A DNA stretch of 64,000 bases from Bacteroides mediterraneensis (lineage in GTDB: Bacteria; Bacteroidota; Bacteroidia; Bacteroidales; Bacteroidaceae), in the NCBI RefSeq assembly GCF_900128455.1, contig NZ_LT635783.1, positions 2,903,957-2,967,956 on the forward strand, written 5' to 3'. The position numbers and the translations under genes are program-made. The notes beneath the pieces were generated by a model that ran no database searches, had not been told where the DNA came from, and was given only the letters and a program-made list of their open reading frames with translations. Shown piece by piece: positions 56,397 to 64,000 of this stretch (within the stretch, counting starts at the first letter, position 1; every line of letters begins with the position of its first letter).

Positions 56397-56935
56397 AAAC
56401 AACTTCTTCCACCCTATATATAAATACAGACATACAGATACCAGACAGTGATTATTCCCAAACCGATGTATGTATTGCCATAGCCAACGCTTTGGCACGC
56501 AACACCAATCACAGCTGTATGTCATAGACTATAACCGCAAGAATTTCCTTTATGTATCGTCCAATCCATTTTTTCTTTGCGGTCATTCACCGGAAGAAGT
56601 GCAACAGAAAGGTTATGCCTTCTATTTTGAGGTTGTTCCGTCTGACGAGATAAGCCGTCATATGGAAATCAACGAAGCCGGATTCCGGTTCTACTATGAC
56701 CAGTCGGTAGAAAAAGACTTGCCTTGTCCATCGAGTATAACTTTCATATCCAAAAAACCGTGAAAAAGAGATTCTCCAGCTCTCCGTCAAGGGATTATCG
56801 AACACGGAGATTGGAGAAACTCTCTTTATTGCCCCCAATACCGTCAAGTTTCACAAGAAGAAACTATTCGAGAAGCTACACGCAGAAAATATCACTGAGG
56901 CCGTGGACATTAAAGCCAATCTGAGGCTGATTTAG
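56397..56935 (+). pseudogene. Decayed PAS-LuxR transcriptional regulator
   Basis: Pieces of one protein are spread over three frames: IPDSDYSQTDVCIAIANALA (up to about 56510), QLYVIDYNRKNFLYVSSNPF then FLCGHSPEEVQQKGYAF (a PAS-like domain to about 56715), SIEYNFHIQKT, and, after a likely deletion, EKEILQLSVKGLSNTEIGET, LFIAPNTVKFHKKKLFEKL and a stop at 56935 (LuxR-type HTH). Several frameshifts and missing parts make it non-functional. Related PAS-LuxR regulators are common in Bacteroidales. Confidence 0.75.
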
Positions 56936-57036
56936 AATAATTATATCTTTTCCAGAATTTTACAGTTCTTTGGCCTCGATACATAACTGACACTTAACCA
57001 CTTATATTCTAAACCTCCTCCTACTTATCTCCCATA

Positions 57037-57795
57037 TTAAAACTTCTCTTGATAAGCCGTATCTGCCTCAAGATTTTCATTACCCAATAGCTTCAAATCA
57101 TCGCTGCTTATATTCATATTTTTCATAAAACGATCCAGCAGCTTTTCTGCAAAATCAATACTAACCTCATACGATTTTGAATACATTTTATATTCTACCA
57201 TAAGATTCAAATTTTCTTTATTTGAGAATAAGACCTTAACAGCTTCAGTATGGTTGTCCATACCCCAAATAAAATCATTCTGAATTACATTCCCATATAT
57301 TTGCCTTTTTATTCTGTTCATTTCGGATGACATCCAATTAATTATACGTTTACCAGCAAATATATCACCAATAGCGCTTATGTCTGAAATATTTTCCATT
57401 GAGTTCCATACTTCAATATTACTATTAATCATGTTATCCGCGGATTCGTCAGCAGCATAAAGATCGTAACTCATCAGATTATTATAGCATTCGCTTACAA
57501 GATTTTTGGGTATATATTCAATACTGTCCGGATAATAATCCAACACTTCGGTAAATATCGAATCTATATACAGACATTTTTTACTCTGTGTTTTAGAGGA
57601 TGCTATAAATTGTTTAATATTTGACAAGCTCAGCAACTGTATCCTATGTTCCATTTCTTTATTACTTTTCTTCTCAAGATAACCGGATACCCAAAATGTT
57701 ATTCCTATACCCAATAATGTACCTATAAAACAACTGGTGAAACTGTCCCACCAAGCTCTGTTCACCAAATAAATCTTTTCAATTATTTTCCTCAT
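57037..57795 (-). CDS. Hypothetical membrane-anchored protein
   Basis: I do not recognise this 252-residue protein. It has one transmembrane helix near the N-terminus (about 20-38, SCFIGTLLGIGITFWVSGYL), then a helical, Asn/Ser/Ile-rich domain with no known motif. Strong AT content and codon use set it apart from the neighbouring housekeeping genes. It is 28 bp downstream of another small membrane protein and probably co-transcribed. Confidence 0.55.
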   Translation of the reverse strand: MRKIIEKIYLVNRAWWDSFTSCFIGTLLGIGITFWVSGYLEKKSNKEMEHRIQLLSLSNIKQFIASSKTQSKKCLYIDSIFTEVLDYYPDSIEYIPKNLVSECYNNLMSYDLYAADESADNMINSNIEVWNSMENISDISAIGDIFAGKRIINWMSSEMNRIKRQIYGNVIQNDFIWGMDNHTEAVKVLFSNKENLNLMVEYKMYSKSYEVSIDFAEKLLDRFMKNMNISSDDLKLLGNENLEADTAYQEKF

Positions 57796-57823
57796 AAGTT
57801 TTTTTTTGCAAAATTAGTATTTA

Positions 57824-58159
57824 TCATCTAAAAAACAGAGATATAAGGAAAGGAATTCCTTCACAAAAGTGACGAGTTGAATAGCCACCAATATATTTGG
57901 CTGAAAGCCTTATATGGGACAAAAAGAATGCTGCTACCATACCTACAAAAGCCCACTTTTTCCAAAAAAGAACGAAAAAAGGAAATATCACCAATAGTGC
58001 ATAAATAATCACATTCTCTATTGAACCCATACCTTCACTATATGAAGCATAACTAGTCAACAAGGAAAATGAATTATCGAATATCACCATCCATAACAAA
58101 ATTTGCTCCACACAAACAACACATATAAGAAAAAAGCAAAATGAGTTGTTTATTATCAT
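57824..58159 (-). CDS. Hypothetical small membrane protein
   Basis: This 111-residue protein has three or four hydrophobic helices (FCFFLICVVCVEQILLWMVI, IYALLVIFPFFVLFWKKWAF, FVGMVAAFFLSH). No family recognised. It is transcribed divergently from trpB, with 44 bp between them, and followed by the 252-residue orphan. Confidence 0.5.
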   Translation of the reverse strand: MIINNSFCFFLICVVCVEQILLWMVIFDNSFSLLTSYASYSEGMGSIENVIIYALLVIFPFFVLFWKKWAFVGMVAAFFLSHIRLSAKYIGGYSTRHFCEGIPFLISLFFR

Positions 58160-58176
58160 TTATTTCCATATTTTTG
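58146..58176 (+). promoter_or_regulatory. Promoter of trpB2
   Basis: TTG at 58146-58148, a 20-bp spacer and TATTTTTG at 58169-58176 match the Bacteroidales promoter, 27 bp before the start codon. Confidence 0.6.
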
Positions 58177-58203
58177 GCAAAACCTTAAAAAAAGTAAGCA
58201 ATT

Positions 58204-59577
58204 ATGAGTAACAGACAGAAAAGATTCATCTTGCCTGAAGATGAAATACCAAAATATTGGTATAACATTCAAGCCGACATGGTCAACAAACCCATGCCGC
58301 CGCTGAACCCGGCCACCAAAGAACCGTTGAAACCGGAAGACCTTTATCCCATTTTCGCCAAAGAACTCTGCCATCAGGAACTGAACCAGACAGACACTTG
58401 GATTGAGATTCCGGAAGAGGTGAGAGAGATGTATAAATACTACCGCAGTACCCCGCTGGTACGTGCCTACGGACTGGAAAAGGCACTGGGAACACCTGCC
58501 CACATCTATTTCAAGAACGAAAGCGTCAGCCCCATCGGTTCGCACAAGCTGAACTCGGCACTGGCACAAGCCTACTACTGCAAAAAGGAAGGGGTGACAA
58601 ACATCACGACTGAAACGGGAGCCGGACAATGGGGAGCCGCCCTGGCATACGCCGCCAAAGTGTTTGGACTGGAAGCCGCCGTTTATCAGGTAAAAATCAG
58701 CTACGAACAGAAACCGTACCGCCGCAGCATCATGCAGACCTTCGGGGCACAGGTCACTCCCTCCCCATCCATGTCTACCCGCGCCGGAAAAAATATCCTG
58801 ACCAAATATCCGAACCACCAGGGCTCACTGGGTACCGCCATCTCGGAAGCCATCGAACTGGCACGTACCACTCCGAACTGTAAATATACCCTCGGATCGG
58901 TTTTGAGCCATGTAACCCTGCACCAGACGGTTATCGGATTGGAGGCAGAGAAACAAATGGCGATGGCCGGAGAATACCCCGACATCATTATCGGATGCTT
59001 CGGAGGAGGTTCCAACTTTGGAGGCATCAGCTTCCCGTTCATGCGCCACACCATCCTGGAAGGAAAGAAAACACGTTATATTGCCGCCGAACCGGCTTCC
59101 TGCCCGAAGCTGACACGCGGAAAATTTGAATATGACTTCGGCGACGAGGCCGGCTATACACCGCTGTTGCCGATGTTCACCCTGGGACATAACTTCACTC
59201 CGGCCAACATTCACGCCGGAGGTCTCCGCTACCACGGGGCAGGTGTCATCGTTTCCCAACTAATGAAAGACCATCTGATGGAAGCGGTCGACATTGAACA
59301 GCTCGACACCTTCAAGGCCGGATGTCTGTTTGCACGTGCCGAAGGTATCATTCCGGCTCCGGAATCTTGCCATGCCATTGCGGCCGCCATTCAGGAAGCT
59401 GAAAAATGCAAGAAAACAGGCGAGGAAAAGGTTATCCTCTTCAACCTGTCCGGTCACGGACTGATTGACATGAGTGCTTACGACCAGTATCTGTCGGGCA
59501 ACCTGACCAATTATTCTCTGACGGAAGAAGACATTGAAAAGAGTCTGGAGGATGTGCCACAAGTGGATTTGAAGTAA
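58204..59577 (+). CDS. trpB: Tryptophan synthase beta-like protein, TrpB2 type
   Basis: This 457-residue PLP enzyme has the lysine at SPIGSHKLNSALAQAYY (Lys115), the phosphate loop GCFGGGSNFGG and the GAGQWGAALAYAAKVFGL block. Length and N-terminal extension are those of TrpB2, the stand-alone form that often does not need TrpA and condenses indole with serine. No other trp gene is nearby. Confidence 0.92.
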   Translation: MSNRQKRFILPEDEIPKYWYNIQADMVNKPMPPLNPATKEPLKPEDLYPIFAKELCHQELNQTDTWIEIPEEVREMYKYYRSTPLVRAYGLEKALGTPAHIYFKNESVSPIGSHKLNSALAQAYYCKKEGVTNITTETGAGQWGAALAYAAKVFGLEAAVYQVKISYEQKPYRRSIMQTFGAQVTPSPSMSTRAGKNILTKYPNHQGSLGTAISEAIELARTTPNCKYTLGSVLSHVTLHQTVIGLEAEKQMAMAGEYPDIIIGCFGGGSNFGGISFPFMRHTILEGKKTRYIAAEPASCPKLTRGKFEYDFGDEAGYTPLLPMFTLGHNFTPANIHAGGLRYHGAGVIVSQLMKDHLMEAVDIEQLDTFKAGCLFARAEGIIPAPESCHAIAAAIQEAEKCKKTGEEKVILFNLSGHGLIDMSAYDQYLSGNLTNYSLTEEDIEKSLEDVPQVDLK

Positions 59578-59594
59578 ATTGTCAGCCTCTGAAA

Positions 59595-59698
59595 AAACGC
59601 ACTTACGTTTGGAAAAAAACGCAAGGACGTTTTACTTAAAACGTAAGTACATTTTAATCAAAACGCAAGTGCGTTTCATAACAAACGCACCTGCGTTT
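59595..59698. repeat. Five-unit, 22-bp-period palindromic array (copy 2)
   Basis: Units start at 59595, 59617, 59639, 59661 and 59683, exactly 22 bp apart. They are AAACGCACTTACGTTT, AAACGCAAGGACGTTT, AAACGTAAGTACATTT, AAACGCAAGTGCGTTT and AAACGCACCTGCGTTT: 16-bp palindromes separated by six unrelated bases. One unit (AAACGCAAGGACGTTT) is identical to a unit of the array at 22378-22481. It lies between the convergent trpB2 and panD genes, ahead of a terminator. Confidence 0.8.
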
Positions 59699-59736
59699 TT
59701 TTCACACAGATAAACGCTTGAAAATGAAGAAAAAAT

Positions 59737-59776
59737 GGCGGTTCCGGAAAAGAATCTTTACTTTTCCGGAACCGCC
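59737..59776. terminator. Bidirectional terminator between trpB2 and panD
   Basis: GGCGGTTCCGGAAAAG and CTTTTCCGGAACCGCC form a perfect 16-bp stem with an 8-nt loop and A/T-rich flanks on both sides. Confidence 0.85.
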
Positions 59777-59802
59777 CTTTTATTTTGTTCTCAATATAAA
59801 TC

Positions 59803-60150
59803 CTACAGAAGACGATTGGTGGCCGTATCCGGGAACACCACGGTCGGCTTGAAAGTTTTAGCCTCCTCAAAGTCCATCAGGGCATACGACATGATAATCA
59901 CCACATCCCCCACCTGCACCTTGCGGGCTGCCGCTCCATTCAAGCAGATGCATCCGGACCCACGTTCACCTTTAATGATATAGGTTTCAAAACGTTCTCC
60001 GTTGTTGTTGTCCACAATCTGCACTTTCTCGCCGGCAATCAGGTTGGCCGCATCCATCAAATCTTCATCAATCGTAATGCTGCCCATATAGTTCAGGTTC
60101 GCTTCTGTCACCGTTACGCAATGAAGCTTCGATTTCAACACTTCAATCAT
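59803..60150 (-). CDS. panD: Aspartate 1-decarboxylase
   Basis: About 115 residues from [18 protein letters not shown]; two further Met codons upstream (to 60156) are possible starts. The self-cleavage site is Tyr-Met-Gly-Ser-Ile (Gly23-Ser24), whose Ser becomes the pyruvoyl group. It makes beta-alanine for pantothenate. The gene starts about 10 bp after panC ends, so the two form an operon for vitamin B5 synthesis. Confidence 0.94.
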   Translation of the reverse strand: MIEVLKSKLHCVTVTEANLNYMGSITIDEDLMDAANLIAGEKVQIVDNNNGERFETYIIKGERGSGCICLNGAAARKVQVGDVVIIMSYALMDFEEAKTFKPTVVFPDTATNRLL

Positions 60151-60159
60151 CATCATCCG

Positions 60160-61005
60160 TTATCCTTTATATTTAATGTTATCAATCAGACGTACATCAC
60201 CGCAATATACTGTGATGCAACCTACAATGTAATTGCTTTCGTCCCACGCCTTTACCGGCTGCAAGGTATTTCCGTCAACAATTTCGAAATACTCCAGTTC
60301 CAGTCCCGGTGCCCGGCGGATACATTGTTCCACGTACTCTTTCGTTTCGCACAATACCCGTGATTTGCTGAAATCCACGCTGGCAAACAACGCTCTGGAA
60401 ATCTGTACCGCTTCCTTACGCTGTTCCGGAGTGAGCCGTGCATTGCGGCTGCTCAAGGCCAGGCCGTCTTCTTCACGTACAATCGGACAGCCTACAATCT
60501 GAATGTCGAAAGGATACTTACGCACCATCTCACGGATAATGGCCAGCTGCTGGAAGTCTTTCTCACCGAAGTAAGCCCGGTCAGGCTCTACAATCAAGAA
60601 CAGCTTGCTCACAATCTGACATACTCCTTTGAAATGGCCCGGACGGTATTTTCCTTCCATCACCGTATCAAGCGGTGCATAGCTGAACTGGCGTGTATCC
60701 GGTTCCGGATAGATTTCTTCTACCGAAGGAGCAAACACCAACGTAGCTCCACATTTCTCCAGCAACGCGCAATCCGCTTCCAAGGTACGCGGATATTTCA
60801 AAAGGTCATTCTGGTCGTTAAACTGGGTAGGGTTCACAAAATCGCTGACTACCACTACCTCATTCTCAGCTACGGCACGTTTCACCAATGAAGCGTGTCC
60901 CGCATGCAAAGCTCCCATCGTCGGAACCAGCCCGATTGTCTTTCCCGCCTTGCGGAAAGCATCCAGTTCGGCGCGAAGCTCACTGATTGTTCGAATTAAC
61001 TTCAT
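60160..61005 (-). CDS. panC: Pantothenate synthetase
   Basis: 281 residues from [20 protein letters not shown]; an upstream frame opening at 61047 adds residues unlike the family. Signature segments are [17 protein letters not shown] (HIGH-type nucleotide site), [18 protein letters not shown] and [17 protein letters not shown]. It joins pantoate and beta-alanine with ATP. It is divergent from the glycogen synthase-like gene. Confidence 0.95.
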   Translation of the reverse strand: MKLIRTISELRAELDAFRKAGKTIGLVPTMGALHAGHASLVKRAVAENEVVVVSDFVNPTQFNDQNDLLKYPRTLEADCALLEKCGATLVFAPSVEEIYPEPDTRQFSYAPLDTVMEGKYRPGHFKGVCQIVSKLFLIVEPDRAYFGEKDFQQLAIIREMVRKYPFDIQIVGCPIVREEDGLALSSRNARLTPEQRKEAVQISRALFASVDFSKSRVLCETKEYVEQCIRRAPGLELEYFEIVDGNTLQPVKAWDESNYIVGCITVYCGDVRLIDNIKYKG

Positions 61006-61225
61006 CTTATTCCTGTTTTTAATCATAAATTCAGAAAACGGCTGCAAAGTAACTATTTATTTGCCATAAAAAGAAACAGAAAAGAAAAATTCTTTCTGCA
61101 TTTACAGAATTTATCCCGTCTATAACGTAGAACAAACACTATTATAGCACGCTGTTTATCAATACATTAACATACTATAAGGATTTATAAACGACTGCCG
61201 GCTCGCTTCATTGCCTTATTTTTTG

Positions 61226-61233
61226 TATCTTTG
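61226..61233 (+). promoter_or_regulatory. -7 element of the glycogen synthase-like gene
   Basis: TATCTTTG followed by CA lies 27 bp before the ATG at 61261. A -33 match at the usual distance is not clear. Confidence 0.55.
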
Positions 61234-61260
61234 CAACCTGTTAAGAGCAACAATAATACA

Positions 61261-62079
61261 ATGAGCGCGAAAAAAGTTTTATTCATTACACAAGAAATTA
61301 CTCCTTACGTACCCGAAAGTAACCTGGCATTAATTGGCCAGAATTTACCGCAAGCCATACAAGACAAAGGCCGCGAAATCAGAACATTCATGCCTAAATG
61401 GGGCATTGTGAACGAACGCAGGAATCAGTTGCATGAAGTAATCCGTCTGTCTGGAATGAATTTAATTATCGACGATACGGATCATCCGCTGATTATTAAG
61501 GTGGCATCTATCCAGGCTGCGCGCAGACAAGTGTACTTTATTGATAATGACGATTATTTCCAGCACCGCCAGATGACGTGTGACGAAAATGGAAATGATT
61601 ACGAAGACAATGGTGAACGCGCCATTTTCTATGCACGTGGGGTATTGGAAACTGTAAAGAAATTACGCTGGTGTCCGGATGTGATTCATTGTCACGGCTG
61701 GATGAGCGCGATGGTTCCTCTTTATATCAAGAAGGCTTACTATGACGAACCTTCTTTCCGCGACTCAAAGGTAATTTATTCTCTTTATCAGGAGGGATTT
61801 AAATCGAACCTCGCTCCTAACTTCGCTGACCAGGTGCTCTTCAAGGAAGTGACTCCTGAAGATGTCAGCATGATGAAATCTCCGGCAAGCTATGAAGACC
61901 TTTGCAAACTGGCCGTAGCCTACTCCGACGGAGTGATTCAAAACGATGAGACTGTCAACCAGAATGTAATCGACTATGCACGAAGCCTGAACATTCCGGT
62001 GCTTGAATACGCTTCAGGCGACGCCTACGCAGATGCATGTGATGCATTCTACGACAAAGTGTTCGATGGAGCTGAATAA
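61261..62079 (+). CDS. Glycogen/starch synthase-like protein, N-terminal (GT5) half only
   Basis: 272 residues from MSAKKVLFITQEITPYVPES. It shows the ADP-glucose-type N-terminal Rossmann domain of GT5 (EITPYVPES in place of the usual E-x-x-P-x-x-K-x-G-G, and PDVIHCHGWMSAMVPLYIK). Full GT5 enzymes are about 480 residues with a second domain that completes the active site; that domain is missing, and the gene ends cleanly. The conserved K-x-G-G is also lost. It may be a non-catalytic partner. Confidence 0.8.
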   Translation: MSAKKVLFITQEITPYVPESNLALIGQNLPQAIQDKGREIRTFMPKWGIVNERRNQLHEVIRLSGMNLIIDDTDHPLIIKVASIQAARRQVYFIDNDDYFQHRQMTCDENGNDYEDNGERAIFYARGVLETVKKLRWCPDVIHCHGWMSAMVPLYIKKAYYDEPSFRDSKVIYSLYQEGFKSNLAPNFADQVLFKEVTPEDVSMMKSPASYEDLCKLAVAYSDGVIQNDETVNQNVIDYARSLNIPVLEYASGDAYADACDAFYDKVFDGAE

Positions 62080-62107
62080 AAATATGAATAGATAAAAAAG
62101 TACAAAA

Positions 62108-63562
62108 ATGAGACTTAAGCTCTTGGCCGCAATCGGACTTGCAGCCACACTCTACAGCTGTGATGATACCACTACCGGTATCGGTGATTTCGTGGCAGAT
62201 ACCGATGAAATTACGGCATCGGCTCAAACTTTCGAAGCGACCACAAAGACACTGAAATATACGGATTTGAATCCGAATGGTGTATTCTCCCGTACCAGCA
62301 ATGCGTATCTGGGGAAATTTACAGACCCGGACTTTGGAACCTATACCACGGATTTCATCACACAAATCAACTGTACAGAAGACTTTGAATTCCCGGAAAC
62401 CATGCAGGATATCGTATCCACTACGCTGGAACTGTCTTATTCCAGTTTCTTCGGCGATTCATTGGCTCCTATGCGTGTAAGGGTGGATATGTTAAACCGA
62501 GAAATTGACGATGATGGAGAGGACTTAGGTTTATATTATACTTCCTATAATCCGGAAGACTTCTACAATAAAAATGAAGAAGCCTTGGCTGAACAGGATT
62601 ACGCCGTGCGTGACAATTCATGGACCAAGGAGGAAATTGATTCCATCAAAAAAGCCAATGGGTACTATCCTCCTTTGGTCATCGATTTGGATAAAGCCAG
62701 AAAAGCGAAAGGGGAAGAAACTTTCAGCGCATTCCTGAAAAGGAAATACAATGAAGACAAAAAGAACTTTAAAGACTCATACTCCTTCATCCACAACGTA
62801 TTGCCGGGATTTTATGTACACAACACAAGTGGAGAAGGTTCGATTTTGTACATCGGAGCCATCTGGCTGCGCATGAAAGTGAGTTACCTGATAGAAAGTT
62901 CATCTGGTAAGGTGGATTCCTTAGTTTACACTTCCATCCCGTTTGCCGCAACCAATGAGGTATATATGTCTACGCGTCTGAGCAACTCTGGGGACAACTT
63001 GGAGAAACTGGCTGCGGAAACGCACAACACGTACCTGAAAACGCCTGCCGGACTCTGCACGGAAGTGAAACTTCCGCTAAAAGAAATGTACGAAGCACTT
63101 GGTAATGATACACTGAACTCTGTATCCATGGCATTTACCAAATATAAAAATATCAGCGAAAACTCTGCAAACAATCCCTACAAAATGGGAACTCCAAAGA
63201 ATTTGCTGCTCATTCGGAAAAGTGAAGTAAATGATTTCTTTGAACAGAAGCAAAACTATGACAGTAAGACATCCTTCCTCGGCACTTACAGCAGCACAAC
63301 AAATTCTTATTCATTCTCACAAGTGAACCGTCTGATCAGTCAGATATTCAGCGACATGAGAACAAAGGAAGAACCTGCTGAAGGATGGGATGAATACAAT
63401 ACGCTGGTACTGATTCCGGTAAAGACAGAAACTGACTCACAGGGGAACACAATCGGTCTGTCTCACGACTTGGAAGTGAACTCAGCCAAATTGGTAGGTG
63501 GTGAAGACGGCGAAAAGATAAAAATGGAAGTCATCTACACCAAGCCTAAATTCAATAAATAA
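62108..63562 (+). CDS. DUF4270 lipoprotein
   Basis: This 484-residue protein has an SPII signal with lipobox LYSC followed by DDTTTGIGDFVADTDEI. It belongs to the DUF4270 family of Bacteroidales lipoproteins, whose role is not known; the beta-rich body and a conserved YLGKFTDPDFGTYTTDFI segment support it. It lies 28 bp after the glycogen synthase-like gene and is probably co-transcribed, an arrangement that suggests a shared envelope or polysaccharide role. Confidence 0.85.
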   Translation: MRLKLLAAIGLAATLYSCDDTTTGIGDFVADTDEITASAQTFEATTKTLKYTDLNPNGVFSRTSNAYLGKFTDPDFGTYTTDFITQINCTEDFEFPETMQDIVSTTLELSYSSFFGDSLAPMRVRVDMLNREIDDDGEDLGLYYTSYNPEDFYNKNEEALAEQDYAVRDNSWTKEEIDSIKKANGYYPPLVIDLDKARKAKGEETFSAFLKRKYNEDKKNFKDSYSFIHNVLPGFYVHNTSGEGSILYIGAIWLRMKVSYLIESSSGKVDSLVYTSIPFAATNEVYMSTRLSNSGDNLEKLAAETHNTYLKTPAGLCTEVKLPLKEMYEALGNDTLNSVSMAFTKYKNISENSANNPYKMGTPKNLLLIRKSEVNDFFEQKQNYDSKTSFLGTYSSTTNSYSFSQVNRLISQIFSDMRTKEEPAEGWDEYNTLVLIPVKTETDSQGNTIGLSHDLEVNSAKLVGGEDGEKIKMEVIYTKPKFNK

Positions 63563-63585
63563 TAAGCTTTTGAATTCTATATCAT

Positions 63586-63623
63586 AAAAAAATCCTGGAA
63601 TCAATCGATTCCAGGATTTTTTT
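63586..63623. terminator. Bidirectional terminator at the DUF4270 gene end
   Basis: AAAAAAATCCTGGAATC and GATTCCAGGATTTTTTT form a perfect stem with a 4-nt loop and A/T runs on both sides, between convergent genes. Confidence 0.88.
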
Positions 63624-63643
63624 ATTCCGATAACTTATCGGAT

Positions 63644-64000
63644 TTATACTTTCTTTGAAGTGGTTTTCTTGGCCGTGGAAGAAGCAGCCTTCTTGGCTGG
63701 AGCTTTCTTTGCCGGAGCTTTTTCTGCCTTCTGCTCTTTCTCCTTCAGCTGTTCCTGCAAATGTTTCACCTCATCGTTCAACTGCACCAGTTCTTCCTCC
63801 TGGTTGCGTATAGTAGTCAACAAAGAATTCAATTCCTCATCTTCCATATCCACCGGATACAAGGCATTGACACGTCCGATAAAGTCACCTAGGATATTCA
63901 TGTAATTGGTGAATGCATCATACGGAGAATCATAGATACCACGATCCAAAGCCACTCCCATCTGTTTGGTGGTCATGAAACGGAAATTGTTGCTGGCCTG
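63644..64000 (-). CDS. Coiled-coil protein with Lys/Ala-rich histone H1-like tail (partial)
   Basis: The frame stays open from the stop at 63644 to the window edge (residues QASNNFRF precede the first internal Met at 63976), so the true start is outside. The visible 118 residues have a helical part (SPYDAFTNYMNILGDFIGRV), a coiled coil (EEELVQLNDEVKHLQEQLKE) and a basic C-terminus rich in Ala-Lys pairs (KAPAKKAPAKKAASSTAKKT). The tail is like that of bacterial histone H1-like DNA- or polyanion-binding proteins. Role unknown. Confidence 0.7.
   Translation of the reverse strand, partial: QASNNFRFMTTKQMGVALDRGIYDSPYDAFTNYMNILGDFIGRVNALYPVDMEDEELNSLLTTIRNQEEELVQLNDEVKHLQEQLKEKEQKAEKAPAKKAPAKKAASSTAKKTTSKKV

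Noticed and set aside
59595..59698. Possible CRISPR array
   Set aside because: Units are 16-bp palindromes with 6-bp spacers, far too short for repeat-spacer units, and no cas genes are near.

Overview
The window looks like a chromosome segment of a gut Bacteroidales species of the Bacteroides/Phocaeicola type. This rests on TAnnTTTG-type -7 promoter elements (often followed by CA), many SPII lipoproteins, NVEALA peptides, DUF4270 and DUF5686 proteins, a solo TrpB2, and the sigma-54 regulator-lptE-TPR-secG gene order. No rRNA, tRNA or CRISPR array was seen.

Region 1 (1-2115) is the start of an RND efflux operon: an adaptor lipoprotein followed by the N-terminal third of the inner-membrane pump, which runs off the left edge. 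Region 2 (about 2140-20213) is AT-rich by eye and is the most unusual part. It is an all-minus-strand array of small NVEALA-type secreted peptides (three copies with a near-identical leader and divergent Cys-rich tails) and 6-bladed beta-propeller lipoproteins (seven intact, one split by an IS21-family element, one truncated, one reduced to its two ends). At the upstream end of the array, in transcription order, lie a membrane-bound ToxR-like winged-helix regulator and a TPR/transmembrane/HTH regulator. Every NVEALA gene is preceded by the decayed C-terminal tail of what looks like a DUF1573 protein. In two of the three intervals there is also a conserved plus-strand block with a promoter, a 16S-tail-like CACCTCCTTT sequence and an intrinsic terminator, which looks like a small antisense-oriented RNA. 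I infer a duplicated signalling or surface-sensing cassette under its own membrane regulators; its function is unknown. The IS21 element (5681-8503) has a 7-bp target duplication, and removing it restores one propeller gene in frame.

Region 3 (20467-24540) holds an AAA-ATPase/PD-(D/E)XK protein and a phosphohexomutase. A 765-bp gap between them carries a five-unit, 22-bp-period array of 16-bp palindromes. An array with the same unit number and period recurs at 59595-59698. Region 4 (24711-32715) is a plus-strand housekeeping run: M23 peptidase, C69 dipeptidase, PhoH, PurC, MenG, AroE and an alpha/beta hydrolase. It is followed by NadE (minus), a Fur-family regulator with a reverse-type rubrerythrin, DUF418, and a minus-strand operon of sigma-54 activator, LptE, TPR protein and SecG. 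DUF5686 and inositol-3-phosphate synthase come next on the minus strand, then a PfkB kinase on plus.

Region 5 (45972-50603) is a phosphate module (porin, PstS, PstC, PstA, PstB) with a candidate Pho box upstream. Then come a GH51 arabinofuranosidase, MltG, and a TrkA/TrkH-type potassium system. A decayed PAS-LuxR regulator and two orphan proteins mark a worn patch (56100-58159). The right end has TrpB2, panC-panD, a half-length glycogen synthase, a DUF4270 lipoprotein, and a partial protein with a Lys/Ala-rich tail. GC statements are impressions by eye, not computed values.
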